Shown: piece after piece, positions 1-8,237 of the stretch
How the letters are laid out: each line of letters opens with the position of its first letter
How positions within the stretch are numbered: position 1 is the first letter of the stretch
Assembly (NCBI GenBank): GCA_009377695.1
Contig: WHTP01000031.1
Location: forward strand, 1 to 46,939
Source of the DNA: Hyphomicrobiales bacterium
Lineage (GTDB): Bacteria; Pseudomonadota; Alphaproteobacteria; Rhizobiales; Xanthobacteraceae
Reading direction: 5' to 3'
Length of the DNA: 46,939 nt
Translations under genes and position numbers: made by a program
Notes under the pieces: generated by a model
The model's database searches: none
Seen by the model: only the letters and a program-made list of their open reading frames with translations
What the model was told of the DNA's origin: nothing

Positions 1-1
1 A

Positions 2-1099
2 CCGGTCGAAGGCGAAAATCTGCACCAGATTCCCGTCGGGCCGGTGCACGCCGGAATCATCGAACCCGGACACTTCCGCTTCACTGCCAACGGCGAGGCC
101 GTCGTGCGGCTCGAACAGCGGCTCGGCTATGTGCACAAGGGCATCGAGTCGCTGATGACCGGCGCATCGCTCGAGAACGGCGCGCAGCTTGCCGGGCGCA
201 CCTCCGGCGACAGCACCGTCACCTATGCTCTTGGCTTCGCTCGCGCTGTCGAATCCGCACTCGAGATTGAGGCGCCGCCGCGCGCTCACTACCTTCGTGC
301 GTTGATGGCTGAGCTCGAGCGGCTCGCCAATCATTTCGGCGACATCGGCGCGATCTGTAACGACGCATCGTTCTCGATCATGCACGCGCAATGCGGTATC
401 CTGCGTGAGCGCACGTTGCGGACGGCGGAAGCCTGCTTTGGTCGCCGGTTGATGATGGACTGCGTGGTGCCTGGAGGCGTCGCAGTCGATCTCGCGGACG
501 GCGGCATTGACCAGTTGCGTAGGCTCCTGGAAAATATCAGGCGCCGTTTCCCCGAGCTGATCGAAATCTACGATAACACGGCCTCGCTCCAGGATCGCAC
601 CGCGACAACGGGTATTCTACAGCCGGCGCTAGCGCGGCAATTTGGAGCGGGCGGCTATGTCGGGCGTGCCTCGGGCCGTGGGTTCGATGTCCGGCGAGCA
701 ATCCCCTACCCGCCTTATGGAGACTTGACATTCGAGGTAGCGACGTTCGAGGACGGCGACGTCAATGCCCGCGTGTGGGTGCGCATCCGCGAGGTCGAGC
801 AGAGCATGGCCCTGATCGATCAGATCATCAGTCGGCTACCTGACGGCACCATTCGCAGTAGTCTGAGCGCCAGTCGCGGTGAGGTGCGTGAAGGGCTGGC
901 CCTGGTCGAGGGTTTTCGCGGCGACGTGCTGGTGTGGTTGCGCATCGACGGCGACGGACGCATTGCCCGCTGCCACTTGCGCGACCCGTCGTGGTTCCAA
1001 TGGCCGCTGCTCGAAGCCGCAATCGAAGGCAATATCGTCGCCGACTTTCCACTCTGCAACAAATCGTTCAATTGCTCCTACTCGGGGCATGATCTCTAG
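2..1099 (+). CDS. [NiFe]-hydrogenase/NuoD-like large subunit, HyfG-type (5' end missing)
   Basis: The reading frame is open from base 2, so the N-terminus lies outside the window; about 365 residues are visible. The stretch QIPVGPVHAGIIEPGHF and the later DIGAICND match the large subunit of group 4 hydrogenases and complex I (HycE/HyfG/NuoD). These membrane complexes couple electron transfer to ion translocation. In true hydrogenases a CxxC pair precedes the SRAVE-like helix and a DPCxxC motif ends the domain. Here the first site reads AGRTSGDSTVTYALGFARAVE-like sequence without Cys, and the C-terminus ends in NKSFNCSYSGHDL. Neither Ni-binding Cys pair is present, so this is probably an energy-converting hydrogenase-related (Ehr) subunit without NiFe chemistry. 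It sits 11 bp upstream of the NuoB-like gene, clearly one operon. Family assignment is firm; lack of hydrogenase activity is inference. Confidence 0.85.
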   Translation, partial: PVEGENLHQIPVGPVHAGIIEPGHFRFTANGEAVVRLEQRLGYVHKGIESLMTGASLENGAQLAGRTSGDSTVTYALGFARAVESALEIEAPPRAHYLRALMAELERLANHFGDIGAICNDASFSIMHAQCGILRERTLRTAEACFGRRLMMDCVVPGGVAVDLADGGIDQLRRLLENIRRRFPELIEIYDNTASLQDRTATTGILQPALARQFGAGGYVGRASGRGFDVRRAIPYPPYGDLTFEVATFEDGDVNARVWVRIREVEQSMALIDQIISRLPDGTIRSSLSASRGEVREGLALVEGFRGDVLVWLRIDGDGRIARCHLRDPSWFQWPLLEAAIEGNIVADFPLCNKSFNCSYSGHDL

Positions 1100-1110
1100 G
1101 ACTTGCCGCC

Positions 1111-1650
1111 ATGCGCAGGCTATTGTTCAAGAACCTGATCCGCACGCCAGTCACCGAGGCTGCGCCTGACGCGGACGATGCCGCACTCGCCGAGCTTGCG
1201 AAACGGCTCGATCGTGCGGCACACCGCCGTCTTGGCCGCAGCCTGTCGATCCGCGAGGTCGATGCAGGGTCTTGCAATGGTTGCGAACTGGAAATCCACG
1301 CACTCAACAACGCATTCTACGATCTCGAGCGGTTTGGGCTGCACTTTGTCGCTTCTCCGCGCCACGCCGATGTGCTGATGGTGACCGGTCCCGTGACCAA
1401 GAACATGCGGCAAGCGCTGGAGCGTACTTATAACGCCACGCCGGATCCGAAATGGGTTGTTGCGGTCGGCGACTGCGCATTCAATGGCGGGATCTTTGCA
1501 GGCAGCTATGCTTGCACAGGGGGCGTATCGCAGGTCGTGCCCGTCGATCTCCATGTTCAGGGTTGCCCACCAACACCCACGGACCTGTTGAAGGGGCTGG
1601 TCGCTCTCCTCGAACATGTGAGCGAACCAGTGTCTCCTCAAGAAGCATAG
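1111..1650 (+). CDS. NuoB/HyfI-like 4Fe-4S small subunit
   Basis: This 179-residue protein is the partner of the preceding large subunit. It carries the cluster-binding pattern of the complex I NuoB / hydrogenase-4 HyfI family: Cys55 and Cys58 (SCNGCE), Cys122 (GDCA) and Cys152 (GCPP), expected to hold one N2-type 4Fe-4S cluster. Such subunits pass electrons at the interface with the large subunit on the cytoplasmic side of a membrane complex. An extra Cys135 lies in the segment between the last two ligands. The start is the ATG 11 bp after the upstream stop. It is the last gene of its operon: the next gene, phnN, is convergent. The cluster ligands are intact although the large subunit lacks Ni ligands, so the complex could still move electrons. 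Confidence 0.88.
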   Translation: MRRLLFKNLIRTPVTEAAPDADDAALAELAKRLDRAAHRRLGRSLSIREVDAGSCNGCELEIHALNNAFYDLERFGLHFVASPRHADVLMVTGPVTKNMRQALERTYNATPDPKWVVAVGDCAFNGGIFAGSYACTGGVSQVVPVDLHVQGCPPTPTDLLKGLVALLEHVSEPVSPQEA

Positions 1651-1783
1651 CCGTCGATGTCGTGCCTCTTCCAAGCGGGAGTTTGTTGCTGCATACCGTC
1701 AGCTTGTCGCAGTGAAGAAATCGCCGGAGCAGCCGAAGGACGCGAAAATTTCCGCGGCAGAAGCCGATACAGCATCGCATTGA

Positions 1784-2398
1784 TCACGAACTGATGTGAA
1801 AGTCTTGCTCGCAGATGACATTCAACAATCTTCGAACGCCATTCTCACGCCGGCAGACGTTGCTGATCACAAAGTCGGCATGGAAGTTCTGGTCAATCGT
1901 CGTGGAACGGGCCATGCGGCCTGCGATTTCGCCATCGCCGGCCCGATCTCGTGCGGCCAGGCGTGCCGCAAGAACTTCGGACGGCGCTGTGATCATGACG
2001 ACCGCAACTCTTGCGTAACGCTCGCGCACCGCAGCAACGATCGTACGCGAGACGTTGCAAACGACCGTCCGATCTGTGCGAATGTCATCGTCGATACTGG
2101 CAGGGATGCCGTACCTCAGTCTGTGGGCGCTCCACCAGAACGCAAATTGACGCTCCGTCACCGCCTGGTCGAAGGATGCCTCCGACATCGTGTCGTGATC
2201 CTCGAATTCTGACGACGGCCGGGTGACAAGGCGGCGCGGGAAGACAAAGCTCGGATCATCGCGACAGGTGGCCCGGGCGCCGTCGATCAGCGTGTCCTTC
2301 CCGGCCCCGCTCGGACCGACGACAAGCACGAGCCGGCCCGGACCGATCAATGCGGGCCTGGCCTGCTGAACACTCGAGGGTTTGGCCGACCAGTTCAT
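1784..2398 (-). CDS. phnN: Ribose 1,5-bisphosphate phosphokinase PhnN
   Basis: PhnN phosphorylates ribose 1,5-bisphosphate to PRPP, the last step that returns the ribose moiety of the C-P lyase pathway to nucleotide metabolism. The protein resembles guanylate kinase; a P-loop GPSGAGKDT lies near residues 28-36 and a Thr-Arg-Pro segment follows, as in the family. I chose the ATG at 2398 because it overlaps the phnM stop as ATGA, the same coupling used along this operon, giving 204 residues. An in-frame ATG at 2422 would add eight residues. It is the last gene of phnGHIJKLMN and is convergent with the hydrogenase-related operon. Assignment is strong from both motif and gene order. Confidence 0.9.
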   Translation of the reverse strand: MNWSAKPSSVQQARPALIGPGRLVLVVGPSGAGKDTLIDGARATCRDDPSFVFPRRLVTRPSSEFEDHDTMSEASFDQAVTERQFAFWWSAHRLRYGIPASIDDDIRTDRTVVCNVSRTIVAAVRERYARVAVVMITAPSEVLAARLAARDRAGDGEIAGRMARSTTIDQNFHADFVISNVCRRENGVRRLLNVICEQDFHISS

Positions 2399-3552
2399 GC
2401 CACGCGCTGCCCGGAACGCCACACGGATCGCACCGCGGGCACATTCACTGCCACATGGACGCGCAACAGATCAGCCCGCTTGCCGGGGGCGATCTCGCCA
2501 CGGTCCGTAAGTCCCACCGCCTCGGCCGGCGTCTTGGTGACCGCACGAATCGCAGCCGGCAAATCGATGTTAGGGGCGCGCGTGGGAAGAACGAGCGCCG
2601 CCATCAGCATGCTCGACGGCACATAATCCGATGACAGGATATCGAGGCAGCCGGCCTGCGCGAGCTCCGCAGTCGCGACGTTGCCGGCATGCGAGCTGCC
2701 CCGCACCAGGTTCGGCGCGCCCATGAGCACGCGAATGCCAGCGGCGTGCAGCGCCTCAGCGGCTTCGACGGTCGTTGGGAATTCGGCGATGGCGACCTGG
2801 TCAGTAATCGCCTGCGCGACGTGCTCCATCGTGGTGTCGTCGTGGCTCGCCAACGGCGTCGCATGACTGCGGGCAAGATCGACGAGCTCCCGATAGTTGC
2901 GGGTCGCGTAGGCAGCCTGACACTTCAGCCTGTTCTCGAACAACGCGTCGAGCTCGGCATCGGTCATGCCGCCCTTTTTGCTGCGGTAGTAATCCCTGAG
3001 CTTCTGTTCGTCGCGGAACTGGCGCTGGCCCGGCGTGTGATCCATGAGCGAGGCCAAGCGCACGTCAGGGCGGCCGATCAACTCCCTCGCCTCCTCGACG
3101 ACCGTCAACGTCGGCACCTCGCAGCGCAAATGCAGAAAGTGATCGCAGCGCAATAGATCGGCCTCGCGCGCCATCGCGATCGCCTCGGCCAGGATTCCAG
3201 CCTGCCCGTCGACCTCCTCCATACCCTCCTCGCGCCATACGCGCAGCGAATCAAGCGCGGTCGTGATGCCGCTGGTCGCGAGCTGACCGTCATAGGAGAC
3301 GACGGCGGCGACCGGGTCCCAATAGACCTTGGGTCGCGGCATGAAATGCGCCTCGATGTGATCGGTGTGAAGCTCGACCAGTCCCGGAATCAGCAGGTCG
3401 CCGGCGAAATCTTCGCCACGTTCCGGCGAACGTCCCTCCCCGAACTCGGCAATCGCGCCGTCCGCAATCGCTACCCAGCCGCCCTCGATCACACGATCTG
3501 CGAGCACGACACGCGCATTGGTCAGAACCAGGTCGGAAGGCTTGGCGGTCAT
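2395..3552 (-). CDS. phnM: RPn triphosphate diphosphatase PhnM
   Basis: PhnM is an amidohydrolase-fold enzyme that removes pyrophosphate from alpha-D-ribose 1-methylphosphonate 5-triphosphate to give the 5-phosphate used by the C-P lyase. The 385-residue protein has the metal motif H62-x-D64-x-x-E67 (LHTDHIE), followed by MPRP, the family signature DHTPGQRQF at about 171-179, and SHDDTT further on. I took the ATG at 3552, seven bases after the phnL stop, instead of an upstream in-frame ATG at 3636 that would overlap phnL. The start matches where family proteins begin (DLVLTNARVV). A second, divergent phnM lies at 15540. High confidence. Confidence 0.93.
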   Translation of the reverse strand: MTAKPSDLVLTNARVVLADRVIEGGWVAIADGAIAEFGEGRSPERGEDFAGDLLIPGLVELHTDHIEAHFMPRPKVYWDPVAAVVSYDGQLATSGITTALDSLRVWREEGMEEVDGQAGILAEAIAMAREADLLRCDHFLHLRCEVPTLTVVEEARELIGRPDVRLASLMDHTPGQRQFRDEQKLRDYYRSKKGGMTDAELDALFENRLKCQAAYATRNYRELVDLARSHATPLASHDDTTMEHVAQAITDQVAIAEFPTTVEAAEALHAAGIRVLMGAPNLVRGSSHAGNVATAELAQAGCLDILSSDYVPSSMLMAALVLPTRAPNIDLPAAIRAVTKTPAEAVGLTDRGEIAPGKRADLLRVHVAVNVPAVRSVWRSGQRVA

Positions 3553-3559
3553 GGTATCC

Positions 3560-4258
3560 TCAGGCCGCGCTGGCAAATCGGCTGATGTCGATAATGGTAT
3601 CGGCGATTGCGGCACGGACATCGTCATCATGGACAACGGCGATGATGGCGGTCCCCTGCCGCTTCTTTTCAGCGATCAAGTCCACAACGGCAGCGCGATT
3701 GACGGCGTCGAGTGAGGCGGTCGGTTCGTCGAGCAGGAGGACTGGCAGGTCCGGGAGGAACCCGCGCGCGATGTTGACGCGCTGCTGTTCGCCGCCGGAA
3801 AACGTCGCGGGCGGCAAGCCGAGGAGGCGCTCGGGAATATTGACGCGGCGAAGCAGTTCCGCGGCACGACGGCGCGCCTCCTCGCGCGACACTCCGACGG
3901 TGACGATTGGCTCGGCGACGACGTCGATCGTGGTCACACGCGGGAGCGCCCGCAGGAATTGGCTGACGTAACCGATCAAATGCCGGCGCAGCGCAATGAT
4001 CTGGCGCGGCTCCGCCGCCGCAACGTCGATCGTTACATCGCCGTTGCGTACCAGGATGTGACCGCGGTCGCAGCGGTAGCTGCCATAGATCATCCGTAGG
4101 ATCGACGATTTGCCGACGCCAGAGGGGCCAGCGAGCACCACGCATTCGCCGGGACGCACGGCGAACGCCACCCCCGAGACGACCGGAAGCCGCGCACCAC
4201 CCTGCATGTGCATGGTGAATGTCTTCTCAAGTCCGGCAACTTCAATAGCGGCGGGCAT
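3560..4258 (-). CDS. phnL: C-P lyase subunit PhnL, ABC-type ATPase
   Basis: PhnL is an ABC-type nucleotide-binding protein encoded in C-P lyase operons. It is not a transporter subunit; it associates with the core complex and is needed for phosphonate breakdown. The 232-residue product has a Walker A GPSGVGKSS near residue 44, the ABC signature FSGGEQQRVNIARG and a Walker B ending LLLDEPTASLD with a following His switch (VVHDDD). The frame is open upstream as far as 4774, but only from the ATG at 4258 does it match the family, and that start lies eight bases past the phnK stop. High confidence. Confidence 0.92.
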   Translation of the reverse strand: MPAAIEVAGLEKTFTMHMQGGARLPVVSGVAFAVRPGECVVLAGPSGVGKSSILRMIYGSYRCDRGHILVRNGDVTIDVAAAEPRQIIALRRHLIGYVSQFLRALPRVTTIDVVAEPIVTVGVSREEARRRAAELLRRVNIPERLLGLPPATFSGGEQQRVNIARGFLPDLPVLLLDEPTASLDAVNRAAVVDLIAEKKRQGTAIIAVVHDDDVRAAIADTIIDISRFASAA

Positions 4259-4266
4259 CGTTTGAT

Positions 4267-5055
4267 TCACGGTGGCAGGATCGAAGAGACGAGAAGCTGG
4301 GTATACGGTTCGTGCGGGTCGTCGAGCACCTGGTCGGTGAGGCCGGTCTCGATCGCTTCGCCGCCTTTCATCACCATGATGCGGTGAGATAACAGCCGCG
4401 CGACAGCGAGATCGTGGGTAACGACGATGACCGCGAGCCCCAACTCGGCGACCAGCCCGCGCACGAGGTCCAGCAATCGCGCCTGCACTGAGACATCGAG
4501 GCCACCAGTCGGCTCGTCCATGAACACGAGGCGCGGTTGCGTGATCAGGTTGCGCGCAATCTGCAGCCGTTGTCGCATTCCGCCTGAATAGGTGATTGGC
4601 GCATCGTCGATACGCGAACGATCGATTTCGACACGATCGAGCCAACTGCTTGCAGTTCCGCGGATGCGTCCGTAGTGGCGCCAGCCCACCGCCATCAGCC
4701 GCTCGCCGACATTGGCGCCGGCGGAGACGGCCATGCGGAGGCCGAGGACCGGATCCTGGTGCACGTAACCCCAATCGGTCCGGAACAGGAAGCGCCGCTC
4801 GGCTTGACCAAGGGCAGCAAGCTCACGGGTGACGCCGTCGCGCATGCGGTAGAGCACGCGGCCGGCCGTCGGCTCGAGCTGGCCCGACAGCAGTTGCAGC
4901 AACGTGGTCTTGCCGGAACCGGATTCGCCGGCCACGGCCAGAACTTCGCCCTCATAGAGCGCCAGCGAAACGTCGCGGCAGCCAATCTGCCGGCCATACC
5001 ACTTGGAAAGGCCTTCCGCGACCAGCAGCGGTTGATCGTGCGCGATTTGCTTCAT
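4267..5055 (-). CDS. phnK: C-P lyase subunit PhnK, ABC-type ATPase
   Basis: PhnK is the ABC ATPase that docks on the PhnGHIJ core; in the known E. coli complex it binds near PhnJ. The protein has 262 residues, with Walker A GESGSGKTT, a Q-loop region reading WGYVHQDP, the signature YSGGMRQRLQIARN and Walker B VFMDEPTGGLD. It looks like a peptide-importer ATPase (DppD type), typical of PhnK. Its ATG overlaps the phnJ stop by four bases, implying translational coupling to phnJ. Position between phnJ and phnL settles the assignment over a transport ATPase. Confidence 0.93.
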   Translation of the reverse strand: MKQIAHDQPLLVAEGLSKWYGRQIGCRDVSLALYEGEVLAVAGESGSGKTTLLQLLSGQLEPTAGRVLYRMRDGVTRELAALGQAERRFLFRTDWGYVHQDPVLGLRMAVSAGANVGERLMAVGWRHYGRIRGTASSWLDRVEIDRSRIDDAPITYSGGMRQRLQIARNLITQPRLVFMDEPTGGLDVSVQARLLDLVRGLVAELGLAVIVVTHDLAVARLLSHRIMVMKGGEAIETGLTDQVLDDPHEPYTQLLVSSILPP

Positions 5056-5948
5056 CGTGACGCCGCGTCCATCGCGGGCGCACCGGGACCATTGCCGGGC
5101 ACGGCGTCGTCGCGATTCGTCGCACGGCGCTTCTCACAATAGTCGGTGTCTGAGCACGCGAACATCCGTCCGCCCTCATCATCGGTGATCACCTCGTCGA
5201 GGTAGCTGTCGGTCGCACCGCAGAGCGCACACGGAGCATCGAAGCGATAGCGCTCGAACGGATGGTCATCGAAGTCCAGTGATACAACGGTCGTGTGGGG
5301 AGGAATTGCATAGATGCGCTTTTCCCGGCCGGCCCCGAATAATTGCAGCGCTGCGCAATCGTTCATCTTGGGATTGTCGAACTTGGGCGTCGGCGATGGA
5401 TCCATCACATATCGCCCATCGACCTGCACCGGATAGGCGTAGGTCGTCGCGATATGGCCGTGTCGCGCAATGTCCTCATAGAGCTTCACATGGATGAGAC
5501 CGTATTCGGCCAGCGCATGCATGCGGCGCGTTTCGGTCTCGCGCGGCTCGAGGAAGCGCAGTGGCTCCGGGATCGGCACCTGGTAGACGAGGACCTGTCC
5601 CTCGCCCAGCGGCGCTTCCGGAATGCGGTGTCGTGTCTGGATGACGGTGGCTTCGGTTGTGCATGTGGTCGTGCGCACGCCTGCGGTCTTGGCGAAGAAT
5701 TTCCGGATCGACACCGCATTGGTGGTGTCATCCGATCCCTGATCGATCACCTTGAGCACGTCGTCCGGCCCGAGAATCGCGGCGGTGACCTGGACGCCAC
5801 CCGTTCCCCAGCCATAAGGCATCGGCATCTCACGGCTTGCGAACGGGACCTGGTAGCCGGGAACGGCAATCGCCTTGAGGATGGCGCGCCGGATCATCCG
5901 CTTGGTCTGCTCGTCCAGATAAGCGAAATTGTAGGTCGGCCCGCTCAT
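5052..5948 (-). CDS. phnJ: Carbon-phosphorus lyase catalytic subunit PhnJ
   Basis: PhnJ is the radical SAM-type catalytic subunit that breaks the C-P bond of ribose 1-phosphonate 5-phosphate, releasing an alkane (methane from methylphosphonate) and a cyclic ribose phosphate. The 298-residue product carries the PhnJ cysteine pattern C-x2-C-x21-C-x5-C at residues 240, 243, 265 and 271, within one position of the E. coli numbering. Three of these bind the 4Fe-4S cluster and one acts as thiyl radical in the family. The frame is open upstream to 6293, but the true start is the ATG at 5948 (MSGPTYNFAYLDE), which overlaps the phnI stop as ATGA. The last four bases overlap phnK. Very secure. Confidence 0.96.
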   Translation of the reverse strand: MSGPTYNFAYLDEQTKRMIRRAILKAIAVPGYQVPFASREMPMPYGWGTGGVQVTAAILGPDDVLKVIDQGSDDTTNAVSIRKFFAKTAGVRTTTCTTEATVIQTRHRIPEAPLGEGQVLVYQVPIPEPLRFLEPRETETRRMHALAEYGLIHVKLYEDIARHGHIATTYAYPVQVDGRYVMDPSPTPKFDNPKMNDCAALQLFGAGREKRIYAIPPHTTVVSLDFDDHPFERYRFDAPCALCGATDSYLDEVITDDEGGRMFACSDTDYCEKRRATNRDDAVPGNGPGAPAMDAASR

Positions 5949-7054
5949 TCTGCCGCCTCCCGCGCAAGCGAGGTGTCGCCAGACCGCAAGGCTTGGAATT
6001 CCGCGCGCAGGCGCCGGACCAGGCCAAGCTCCGACTGGAAATCGACATAGTGCGGGAGCTTCAAGTGCTCCACGAACCCGGTCGCCTGCACATTGTCCGA
6101 ATGGGACAGCACGAACTCCTCGTCCTGGGCTGGCGCCTTTACCTCCTCGCCGAGCTCGCGCGCGCGCAATGCTCGATCGACCAGCGCCATCGCCATCGCC
6201 TTGCGCTCGCAATGGCCGAAGGCGAGCCCATAGCCGCGGGTGAAGCAAGGCGCCTCGGTCGCCGAACCCTTGAATTGGTTGATCATTTGGCACTCGGTTA
6301 CGGTGAGACGGCCAAGCGGCACCGCGAATCCGACCTCTTCGGCAAAGATTTCGATCTCGACTTCGCCAAGTCGGATTTCGCCGGCAAATGGATGCGTCCG
6401 CCCAAAGCCGCGCTGCGTCGAGTAGCCGAGCGCCAGCAGGAAGCCTTCGTCACCGCGCGCAAGATTTTGAAGGCGAAGATCGCGGTCGGCGGGGAACCCC
6501 AACGGGTCGCGCGTAAGGTCGCCGACCGGGTCGGCCGGATCGGCGTTAGGCGACTGCTCGATCAAGTCGTCGGATGCCAGGAGATCGGTTACCCGCGGCA
6601 TCGGCCCATCGACCGGCGCTGCCGATGCCGGCTCCACACTATGTTCGCCCTCCGCAAGCGTAGGATCGAGCAAGCGATGGGTATAATCGAACGTGGGACC
6701 CAGTACCTGGCCGCCGGGCAGATCCTTGAAGGTTGCCGAAATGCGGCGGCGAATCTCCATGTTCGCGGTGTCAATCGCTTCGGTCATGCCAAAGCGCGGC
6801 AACGTCGCGCGAAAGGCGCGCAAGAGGAAGATCGCCTCGACGAGATCGCCGCGCGCCTGCTTGATCGCAAGCGCAGCAAGTTCGCGGTCATAGAGCGATC
6901 CTTCAGTCATCACACGATCGACCGCCAACGTGAGCTGCCCGGAAATCTGCTCCAGAGAGAGTTCCGGCAGCGCGGTGTCACCACGCCGCGCGCTCGCGAG
7001 AAGCCGATGGGCGTTCTCGATCGCACGTTCACCGCCTTTAACCGCGACGTACAC
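5945..7054 (-). CDS. phnI: C-P lyase core subunit PhnI
   Basis: PhnI is the nucleosidase subunit of the C-P lyase core; with G, H and L it displaces adenine from ATP by the phosphonate to form the ribose 1-phosphonate triphosphate. The 369-residue protein begins MYVAVKGGERAIENAH, the conserved N-terminus of the family (E. coli PhnI has about 354 residues). The start codon is GTG at 7054, fixed by a strong Shine-Dalgarno AAGGAGG five bases upstream (7060-7066). The gene starts one base past the phnH stop and its stop overlaps phnJ. High confidence. Confidence 0.95.
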   Translation of the reverse strand: MYVAVKGGERAIENAHRLLASARRGDTALPELSLEQISGQLTLAVDRVMTEGSLYDRELAALAIKQARGDLVEAIFLLRAFRATLPRFGMTEAIDTANMEIRRRISATFKDLPGGQVLGPTFDYTHRLLDPTLAEGEHSVEPASAAPVDGPMPRVTDLLASDDLIEQSPNADPADPVGDLTRDPLGFPADRDLRLQNLARGDEGFLLALGYSTQRGFGRTHPFAGEIRLGEVEIEIFAEEVGFAVPLGRLTVTECQMINQFKGSATEAPCFTRGYGLAFGHCERKAMAMALVDRALRARELGEEVKAPAQDEEFVLSHSDNVQATGFVEHLKLPHYVDFQSELGLVRRLRAEFQALRSGDTSLAREAAE

Positions 7055-7055
7055 A

Positions 7056-7658
7056 TCAACCTCCTTCGGCGATCACATGGACCGACCGCGGCAACGCCGC
7101 CACCGCATTACTGCAGACCAGCAAGACGTCGACGCCGCAGGGAAATTGTGCCCGATTGGCGGCGAGGCGTTCGGCAAAGTCGGCGGGCAGCGGCGCGGCG
7201 CGAAAGACCTGTCGGCCGCGAATGCCGGGGCCGGATAGAGCAAGCGGCGGTCCAACCGAGAAGCCATCAACCTGAAATACCAGCGTGGTGGAGCGATCCG
7301 GATATTCCGGTGTGCCAAGGCTGAACGTATCGAATTGCGGAAGTTGCGCCGCACTGCCGACGAACGCGAAGGCAGAACGGGACGCGTCGGCGGCGATTGG
7401 GGCCCCGGTGTGAAAGCGCAACCAGTCGCCACACTCAGGAACCGCGGCAAGACACGCGTCGAGCCAGACCGGTGTATCCTGGTCGAGCAGCGTCAGGGCG
7501 ATGGCCGCCGCTCCTGCGGACAACGGCGGCGGTGCCGAGGCTACTCCCTCAATCGATTGGATGGAGCCCGGCCGCGCCGTGGCATCCATGATCGCACGGA
7601 ACACCGATTGTGCGGACAGGACGGGATCGGCGAAGCCGGGAGCTGCTGTGGCCGTCAT
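7056..7658 (-). CDS. phnH: C-P lyase core subunit PhnH
   Basis: PhnH is a structural subunit of the PhnGHIJ core, with a PLP-transferase-like fold but no PLP. The product has 200 residues, close to the E. coli length of 194. It begins with the family pattern GFADPVLSAQSVFRAIMDA and continues with RPGSI, which is typical of PhnH. The ATG overlaps the phnG stop by four bases. It lies second in the core operon, as in other bacteria. No odd features were seen; assignment rests on sequence pattern plus gene order. Confidence 0.93.
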   Translation of the reverse strand: MTATAAPGFADPVLSAQSVFRAIMDATARPGSIQSIEGVASAPPPLSAGAAAIALTLLDQDTPVWLDACLAAVPECGDWLRFHTGAPIAADASRSAFAFVGSAAQLPQFDTFSLGTPEYPDRSTTLVFQVDGFSVGPPLALSGPGIRGRQVFRAAPLPADFAERLAANRAQFPCGVDVLLVCSNAVAALPRSVHVIAEGG

Positions 7659-8149
7659 CGTTCGTCCTCCCCACGCACCAGCGTGAAGAACTCCACTCGC
7701 GTCGCCGCCGTCCTATCCGCTGCATGCTTGCGCTCCGCGGCAAGGCGGGCCCGGATTGGATCCAGCACGTGACGTTCGACTGCGGCACGATATCGATCGC
7801 TTTGAAGGAGCGCGTCGCAAAGCGCGGCCAGCCGAGCCTTCTCGCGGTCGCGGCCCAGCACGTAGCCAAAACCGACCTCGCCGCTGGCAAGCCGCACTGC
7901 CGCCCGCGCCACGGTCGCTTCACCGAGATTGAACGGAGCGCCGTCGCCACCAATGCGGCCGCGAACCATGACCAGCCCGCATTCGGCGCGCCTGAGATCC
8001 TCATGCAGCGGGAGTTCGCCGACCGCATTCAACAGTCCGGCGAGTTCCGCAGTCTCGCCTTCGACGACCAGCGCCATGGCATCGCGTCGCCACGCGTCCG
8101 CGCGGCGCGGTGGCGACGGAGATTCACTTGCGGTACTTGAAATTGTCAT
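7655..8149 (-). CDS. phnG: C-P lyase core subunit PhnG
   Basis: PhnG is the small core subunit at the head of the C-P lyase operon. The 164-residue protein contains the family-like segments GLVMVRGRIGGDGAPFNLGE and ASGEVGFGYVLGRDREKA. Its N-terminus is somewhat longer than in E. coli (about 150 residues). The ATG at 8149 has no clear ribosome-binding site: directly upstream is a 22-bp tandem duplication containing the likely PhnF operator. Translation may therefore start from a very short leader, or at a downstream codon. The gene is divergent from phnF. Function is secure; the exact start is less so. Confidence 0.9.
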   Translation of the reverse strand: MTISSTASESPSPPRRADAWRRDAMALVVEGETAELAGLLNAVGELPLHEDLRRAECGLVMVRGRIGGDGAPFNLGEATVARAAVRLASGEVGFGYVLGRDREKARLAALCDALLQSDRYRAAVERHVLDPIRARLAAERKHAADRTAATRVEFFTLVRGEDER

Positions 8150-8193
8150 GCGAAAGATGTCTATGTTGCTAGCGAAAGATGTCTATGTTGCTA
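8150..8193. repeat. Perfect 22-bp tandem duplication upstream of phnG
   Basis: Two identical copies of a 22-base unit (8150-8171 and 8172-8193) lie head to tail in the phnF-phnG intergenic space. Each copy contains the half-site TGTCTA. Only the second copy is followed by the matching arm TAGACA, so only one full inverted repeat is formed. The duplication runs up to the phnG start codon and may tune repressor binding or may have displaced a ribosome-binding site. Confidence 0.9.
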
Positions 8194-8197
8194 GACA
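8180..8197. promoter_or_regulatory. Candidate PhnF operator (TGTCTA-N6-TAGACA)
   Basis: A perfect 6-6-6 inverted repeat, TGTCTA tgttgc TAGACA, lies between divergent phnF and phnG. GntR/UTRA regulators bind such palindromes, and phnF is adjacent, so this is the likely site by which PhnF controls the core operon and itself. An orphan half-site TGTCTA at 8158-8163 comes from the tandem duplication. The binding assignment is inference. Confidence 0.65.
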
Positions 8198-8237
8198 ACT
8201 AGGTATCGCTTCGTTGTGAAGATTTGATGACGCCGAT

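Noticed and set aside
4259-4774. Upstream extension of phnL into phnK
   Set aside because: Arg/Pro-rich noise opposite frame to phnK; family similarity begins only at the ATG at 4258.
5949-6293. Upstream extension of phnJ into phnI
   Set aside because: The extension is out-of-frame phnI sequence; the ATG at 5948 with ATGA overlap matches the family start.
5993-7324. A 443-codon open frame on the plus strand across phnI, phnH and phnJ ends
   Set aside because: It is antisense to secure C-P lyase genes and rich in Arg, as expected of a frame opposite high-GC coding DNA. No family pattern is seen.
8150-8193. Tandem 22-bp repeat as a CRISPR array
   Set aside because: Only two units directly abutting without spacers, and no cas genes; it is a duplicated regulatory sequence.
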